Assembly: GCF_036588685.1 (NCBI RefSeq)
Contig: NC_086375.1
Span: 38,648,566 to 38,712,565, forward strand
Direction of reading: 5' to 3'
DNA length: 64,000 nt
Source of the DNA: Mytilus trossulus
Lineage: Eukaryota > Mollusca > Bivalvia > Mytilida > Mytilidae
Shown: one piece after another, positions 58,544 to 64,000 of the stretch
Layout of the letters: each line of letters opens with the position of its first letter
Numbering within the stretch: position 1 is the stretch's first letter
Program-made: the position numbers and the translations under genes
Notes under the pieces: generated by a model
What the model was told of the DNA's origin: nothing
Database searches by the model: none
The model's input: only the letters and a program-made list of their open reading frames with translations

Positions 58544-58680
58544 CTTACCCTCTATTGATCCCAGATGACGTCGTAACGTGGTGATCTCTTTTGGATCTGT
58601 TTACTTTTATGCTCCCTGGGGTATCATGACGTCACATGTACTATTGAAGGCGACGTCATCTGGGATCAATAGAGGGTAAG
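58544..58680. mobile_element. 137-bp Harbinger-like MITE, TAA duplication
   Basis: The outer 30 bp are exact inverted repeats (cttaccctctattgatccca ... tgggatcaatagagggtaag), flanked by TAA at 58541-58543 and 58681-58683. A 3-bp TWA target duplication is typical of PIF/Harbinger. It carries TGACGTCA in the centre and GACGTC in each arm. Confidence 0.85.
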
Positions 58681-58724
58681 TAAAACCTCTTAGGGCAAAA
58701 TCAGTTAGATAACTCAACATGTCT

Positions 58725-58790
58725 TTGTGTCTGTCCAATGTCAACCTCGAAAGTTTTCTCATTGGCAATCATATCACACACACAAATAAA
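58725..58790 (+). repeat. SINE-like repeat family A fragment
   Basis: tgtgtctgtccaatgtcaac then tctcattggcaatcatatca. Confidence 0.5.
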
Positions 58791-59315
58791 GACTGAGCTA
58801 GACGAATATCAATAAATCGCACAGGCACTAGTCTCAGACAAAAAATCCTATATAACGTTACCTTAATATAAAAAAAATATTCTGCGATAAATGTCTGTGG
58901 GAAATCGTGTGTTTCGGAAGGGCAAGAAGTTTCAGCTCGTCAATTGTTCATCATTATGTTTCCAGTGATAAGAGAGGCCGATAACAATTTACAAACGAGG
59001 AGAGATGTACATAATTTTAGGTTATAAAAAATGAAAGATTTGTGACACAGATATTTTGCAAAACCTGCCTGATTATTAGGTCGTCCAATTTTTTTTTACT
59101 TTTTTAAAAAGAAAAGATTGACATCGATTGACGACTGGAAAATTGGCAAAAGTATTGATTTCAGTGCGACTCCATATACCGGAACAGTTTCCCTTTAGAG
59201 ATCTATGCATACTTGGTGGTTGTCGTCTGTTTATGTGGTTAAAAAGTGTTTCTCCTGTCTCGTTTTTTATAATGATTCCGTTGGTTTTCCTGTTTGAATG
59301 GATTAACACTAGTAA

Positions 59316-59510
59316 TGTTTGGGGCCCTTTATAGCTGTAAGCCTAGGCTTCGTGTTGAAGTCCGTACTTTGACCTACAATGGATAATATAAAAAAGAAGA
59401 TGTGGTATGATTGCCAATGAGACAACTATCCACAAAATGGTTTACTTTTATAAATTGTGACTTGGATGGAGAGATGTCTCATTGGAACTGATCTTCCTAT
59501 ATCACTTTAC
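59316..59510 (+). repeat. SINE-like repeat family A copy with an opposite fragment inside
   Basis: ggggccctttatagctgtaa ... gaccta/caatgga is interrupted by gaagatgtggtatgattgcc (the reverse of the family's own end) before aatggtttacttttataaat resumes. Confidence 0.7.
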
Positions 59511-59875
59511 TACAAAAGCTATGTGGAACAACTAAGATTGTCATTCCCAAGTTGCCTTTGCGATTAAGTTGATACATGTACATTATCAAGTTACTGCAAA
59601 CGTTTATAGTCTAACACTTGCAGACCGGAAGATCTTAGAGGGGTGATTTCTAGTGTGATGAATCTGATCAACGTCAGAAACGCCTGAACATTTTTTTCTT
59701 AATATTTGCAAGAACTCTACTCTTAAGACCCACCAATTCAACAGTCAAATATCTTCTGCAAACGATTATGTTAATCATACATCATTCTTGTCTATGAGTC
59801 CATTTTACCAATTTTAAAGATGTTTTAATCCAGGTTACAGGTTACTTATGTTTTGTTTTACCTGTTAAATAAAAT

Positions 59876-60075
59876 TGAGAATGGAAAAGGGGAATGTGTC
59901 AAAGAGACAACAACCCGACCATAGAACAGACAACAGCAGAAGGTCACCAATAGGTCTTCAATGCAGCAAGAAATTCCCGCACCCGGAGGCGTCATTCAGC
60001 TGGCCCCTAAACAAATATATATACTAGTTCAGTGATAATGAACGCCATACTAAACTCAAAATTATACACAAGAAG
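59876..60075 (+). repeat. Dispersed repeat family B, best copy
   Basis: ggggaatgtgtcaaagagac, aacaacccgaccatagaac, agcagaaggtcaccaatagg and ggcgtcattcagctggcccc in order; related fragments at 5190 and 56345. Confidence 0.7.
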
Positions 60076-61241
60076 CTAACATTAAAAATAATAGCCTTCG
60101 TGTATAGCAGGACGATATCTGGTTTTACTGGAGTATTTTCGATTATCGATTCTTTCTAATGCTTTGTGTTTGTATTTGAACGTATATATGTAATTTGAAC
60201 TGCCACATAAAAACACTTATGACATGGATACCTTTCGAACAACATGTGTTTAGGGTTAAATTTATCGACAAACATAGAAAGCCAAACATTTGAGCAGACC
60301 TGGCACTTCTCCTATGGAGCTACCTAAATGATTTTCACAAGTTCCACTCAGTCTGATCATTCCAAACTTGCATTGTCTTGTTGTTGGCTGTGTCCTCCTT
60401 TCAAATTATGGAATCACATTTGCCTTCAGTATTAAAATAACAGCCAGAACTGTTTAAAGGTCAAATTTGCCTTTTGAAAGTTGCGAACTTAGCTTTCCAT
60501 TTATGACAGACGAATCAATACATAAATTCTAATGTTCAAAAGTCTACTTCATTGGCATTTGAAATTAAGAAATATACCTGATATTGTCGAAGCCTTCAAT
60601 TAAAGTATTAAAAATGTAGAATTATATTGATGGAATTATCAGGCTGAGACAAATATCTATAACAGGTATCTACGCTCTCCAGAATCGATAAATCGTTATT
60701 TACCTATTAGTTTTCCAATACACAAACATATACCTGTTCAGCAGCTGTTTAGCAGGTACAGCAATTGAATTATCTCTGTTTTATACAGTACAGGTGAGCG
60801 GCACTACCACAGTCGAGTGGAAATCTGCAACTTTCATATTTTGTGTCACATGAAAATTATTACGTTTTTACTCAACCGTAATCAACGGAATTCATAAATA
60901 CATATCTGTGTTTCATAACGGAACTCTTTATTTTGATGAAGATATGACCGATTCCCTTTTTTACAGCAAGATAAATTGTGGAAACAGGATTGTACCAGTA
61001 TAAAAGTAAGATTCATTTTAATTTACATCACAATTTTCATACACGAAATATATATTTCAAGTTTTTTATTATTGTTACAGTACGAGCTTTTTTTTTTTTT
61101 TCAATGAATAGAAATATCGGTCAACTTATGCAAATAACATTGACCGAATTGTTTACTAATTAACTGTAATGACGTAACGGTATCATACACAAACATATAT
61201 CATATTATACTTTATATTTACTGCTGAAAGTTAACGATTTA

Positions 61242-61595
61242 ATGAAAGCCCTAGGGGAAGATGTATATTCAAGTATGAACATAACACATGTAAATCGCTT
61301 TCCGTCTAAAATAGAAAACCGCCCCGGAATTATTAGAATAAGCTTTAGGGACCCTGGTGAAAAAAGTCTGGTTCTTAGAAACAAACGTAATTTAAAGGAT
61401 ATTGAACAGTACAAAAACGTTTATATTAGAAGTAGCAAATCACGCATTGAACGTTTAATAGAAATGAATGCCCGAGCAGTGCTTCGCAAGCTACCCGAAG
61501 GCGGTTCATTACGTGTGGATGCTAGTGGTCGTATCAAACCTCGGATTCAGAGAGTTCAAGATCAGCAGCAAGTTCGTAATGAGAATGGTGAATAG
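61242..61595 (+). CDS. LINE ORF1 C-terminal part
   Basis: A 117-codon reading frame from ATG 61242 to TAG 61593-61595. Its IENRPGIIRISFRDPGEKS and RNLKDIEQYKNVYIR resemble the nucleic-acid-binding part of LINE ORF1 proteins, which coat element RNA. Full ORF1 proteins of this kind are usually two to three times longer with a coiled coil or zinc-finger N-terminus, so the start here may be an internal Met. The frame is open upstream to 61173 without another ATG. The stop is in the same frame as ORF2. Confidence 0.7.
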   Translation: MKALGEDVYSSMNITHVNRFPSKIENRPGIIRISFRDPGEKSLVLRNKRNLKDIEQYKNVYIRSSKSRIERLIEMNARAVLRKLPEGGSLRVDASGRIKPRIQRVQDQQQVRNENGE

Positions 61596-64000
61596 GATTT
61601 AACCCGGTCGAACGAATCAATAAAATTAGGAACAATTAACATATGTGGATGGACGAGAGACAATTGTGAATTAAGAAAAGGTATCTTCAAATCGATTAAC
61701 TGTGATATAATTTGTGTTTGCGAAACGCATTTAGCTAAAGATGATGTAATTAATGTACCTGGATTTTCTTGGTTTGGTTTTAACAGAGTTGATATACACA
61801 AAAATGCACCGAAACCATCTGGCGGGATAGGAATTTTAGTTAAAACATGGATTCTTGAACATTATAACGCCTCAGTTATTGATAGATCATTCGATGGTAT
61901 TTTAGGATTAAAATTTGAAAATAGAACGAATGATTCCAACTTTTTAGTATTTGCATGTTATCTTCCTCCTGAAAATTCATCTAGAGGCCGTGATGCTCCG
62001 AGTTTTTTTGCTCACTTACTAGCACAGATATATTTAAATGACGAATGTGATGCAATATTGCTTACAGGGGATTTTAATTCGAGAATTGGATCATTACCAG
62101 ATACACTGAACGATATAGACTGTGTTCCTATGAGAAATACAATCGATAAAAGCATTAATCAGCACGGTCACGAATTTATAGACTTCCTCAATGAATCGAA
62201 ATTTTGTGTATTAAATGGAAGATTTCAGGGTTGTGATAATTTCACTTCTATTTCAACGAGAGGCAAATCCGTGGTTGACTATATTTGTGTTCCTCATGAC
62301 GTGTTTGATAAATGTAAAAAGTTTGAAGTGCTTACGGCGGAATCTATCGTTAATAACAATTCTTTGTTTGGATTATTAGGTGGGAAATCAAGACTACCCG
62401 ACCATTCATTATTAATTACAGAGTTTACGGTCACGCATTTTGAACAGGCGGTTTCGACAGATAATGAGATGAAAAGAGCACGATTTAAAATTAACCAAAT
62501 ACCGTTAGACTTTATGAGTAGTGAGATACGGAGAAATGCCTTGATGAATATTATCACTGACATCGAACACTCGCGAGAAACTCAGGAAAACATTGACGTG
62601 ATTTATGAAAATTTATGCACCGAGATAATCGCAGAAATGACCGATAAAATCCCACAATATTGTAACTATAACTCTAAGAAGCGTTTTCGAACAAAAAAGC
62701 CGTACTGGAACGAAACTCTGACTGAACTTTGGAATAAGATGCGTACATGTGAAAAAGATTTCGTCAAGTATTCTGGGAGGAGAAATATTAAAACAACTTT
62801 GCGCAATAACTACATGCAAGCTAGAAAATGTTTCGACAAAAATCTAAGACGGGCAGAACGTACCTATAGAAGAACAGTAGCGGTAGAAATAGAGACAATG
62901 ACGAGCAAAAATCCAACTGACTTTTGGGAAAAAATACGTAAATTAGGACCTAGAAGTAACAAATGTATACCACAGGAAGTCGTTGATGATGATGGTACTA
63001 TAACTAGATCTGAACAAAAAGTTTTGGAAAGATGGCGTTGTGATTTTGAAAATTTATACAATGGTTTGTCGAGTGATGAATTTGATTCAGAACACTATAC
63101 TCAAGCTAAAGTACACAAAAACCTATTAGAGGAAAATATGGAGGACCCTTTGTATATGCCGAATAATCTTTTAAATGAGAACATATCAAGAAATGAAATA
63201 AATTCTATAGTAATGCAAGCGAAACTACGATCTGCAAGTGGATATGACGAAATACCATACGATGTTTTAAAATTTCCTGTAGTTATTGAAATAATACACA
63301 ATCTTTTTCAACTGATTTTTGACTCGAGTTTAATTCCGTCCGCCTGGAGAAAATCCATAATTTGTCCTATATTAAAGGATCCGTCGTCAGATGCACGTAT
63401 TCCGATGAATTACAGAGGAGTCAGTCTATTATCATGTGTAAGCAAACTCTATAGCGCATTTGTTAACAAGAGATTATCAAGTTTTCTAGAGACTGAAAAT
63501 ATTCTTGCAGATGAACAGAATGGGTTCAGGAAAAATAGGTCTTGTGAAGATCATATTTTTACCTTAAACAGTATTGTGAGAAACAATCACAACGTCTTTG
63601 CGGCATTCATTGACTTAAAAAAGTGCTTTGATTTCGTTGATAGAGACATGATGTTGTATAAGTTGCGCTTAAATAATATAGACGGCAAAATTTACAATTC
63701 AATTAAAAGCATTTATCAGCATACAAGCTCCTGTGTGCGTATCAACAATAAGCTGACGAATTGGTTTGACTGTAAATCCGGCGTAAAACAAGGGGATAAC
63801 GTTTCTCCGACACTTTTCTCTATCTTCATCAACGATTTGGTTAAAGAAGTAAATGATTTGAATTTAGGATTTGATATTAATGGAAGACAAATTTCACTTC
63901 TACTTTACGCTGATGATATTGTTATGCTCGCAAAAAGTGAGGATGAACTTCAACAAATGTTAAATGTGATTCATAGCTGGTGTAAACGTTGGAGGGTTCT
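61596..64000 (+). CDS. LINE ORF2: AP endonuclease and reverse transcriptase, 3' partial
   Basis: An open frame of about 801 codons directly after the ORF1 TAG and in the same frame, running off the window. The endonuclease shows TINICGW near 61635, ICVCETHL, GDFN at 62067-62078, VDYI and LPDHS at 62394-62408. The reverse transcriptase shows SASGYDEIPYDVL, NYRGVSLLSCVSKLY, an FIDLKKCFD block with the first catalytic Asp at 63612-63614, SGVKQGDNVSPTLF and YADD at 63906-63917. All expected catalytic residues seen are intact. The first ATG in this frame is at 62130, inside the endonuclease and after GDFN, so a normal AUG start would lose that domain. The protein nicks target DNA and copies element RNA at the nick. 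Confidence 0.93.

Larger units (their letters stand above)
57335..61172. other. Intergenic repeats between the TSSK gene and the LINE
   Basis: No supported gene. It contains the Harbinger-like MITE (58544-58680), family A fragments (58725-58790, 59316-59510) and family B (59876-60075). I see nothing definite in 57500-58500 or 60100-61000. Confidence 0.5.
61173..64000 (+). mobile_element. Non-LTR retrotransposon (LINE), 3' end beyond the window
   Basis: A LINE with an ORF1 remnant and an ORF2 carrying an APE-type endonuclease and reverse transcriptase. The 5' boundary is not visible: the ORF1 frame is open back to 61173 but its sequence looks like the middle of a longer protein, so the copy may be 5' truncated. 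The coding part has no frameshift over more than 2.7 kb, suggesting recent activity. I do not assign a clade. Confidence 0.9.

Overview
This window looks like nuclear DNA of a bivalve mollusc, most likely a marine mussel (Mytilidae). It is strongly AT-rich, its genes are split by long introns with GT-AG borders, and the non-coding space is packed with short dispersed repeats of the kind that fill mussel genomes (blocks ending in 'ctcattggcactcataccacatctt', 'tatgccccacctacgatagtag', 'tacccccgctttc...gggggtata'). The species is inferred from repeat style and protein similarity, not from a marker gene.

Layout. (1) Positions 1-42150 hold a long + strand gene whose 5' end lies outside the window. 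Twenty-eight core exons plus two candidate micro-exons join in one consistent reading frame and encode about 1130 residues of a WD-repeat protein that I recognise as a WDR64 orthologue. Its introns carry many nested repeats, including a 97-bp tandem array that duplicated the end of one coding exon together with its splice donor. Two alternative terminal coding exons are present (39198-39371 and 41965-42150). (2) Positions 42151-47469 are intergenic: a 932-bp inverted-repeat element, a 77-bp tandem duplication and repeat fragments. (3) Positions 47470-57334 hold two testis-specific serine kinase (TSSK) genes arranged head to head about 275 bp apart. One is on the - strand with a single exon (356 aa). 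The other is on the + strand with four exons (317 aa), and its second intron contains a region of about 3.7 kb bounded by inverted repeats. (4) Positions 57335-61172 are repeat-rich intergenic DNA with a Harbinger-like MITE. (5) From about 61173 to the end lies a non-LTR retrotransposon (LINE). A short ORF1 remnant ends in TAG, and in the same frame after it a 2405-nt endonuclease/reverse-transcriptase ORF stays open to the window edge.

How the genes relate. In other animals WDR64 and TSSKs are linked to cilia or sperm. Their closeness here suggests a neighbourhood active in the male germ line; this is inference. The observations I rate highest are: the LINE ORF2 that shares its frame with ORF1 across one amber codon and has no ATG before its endonuclease core; the array of decoy splice donors inside the WDR64-like gene; the head-to-head intronless and intron-bearing TSSK paralogues; and several transposons whose ends and target-site duplications can be read directly.
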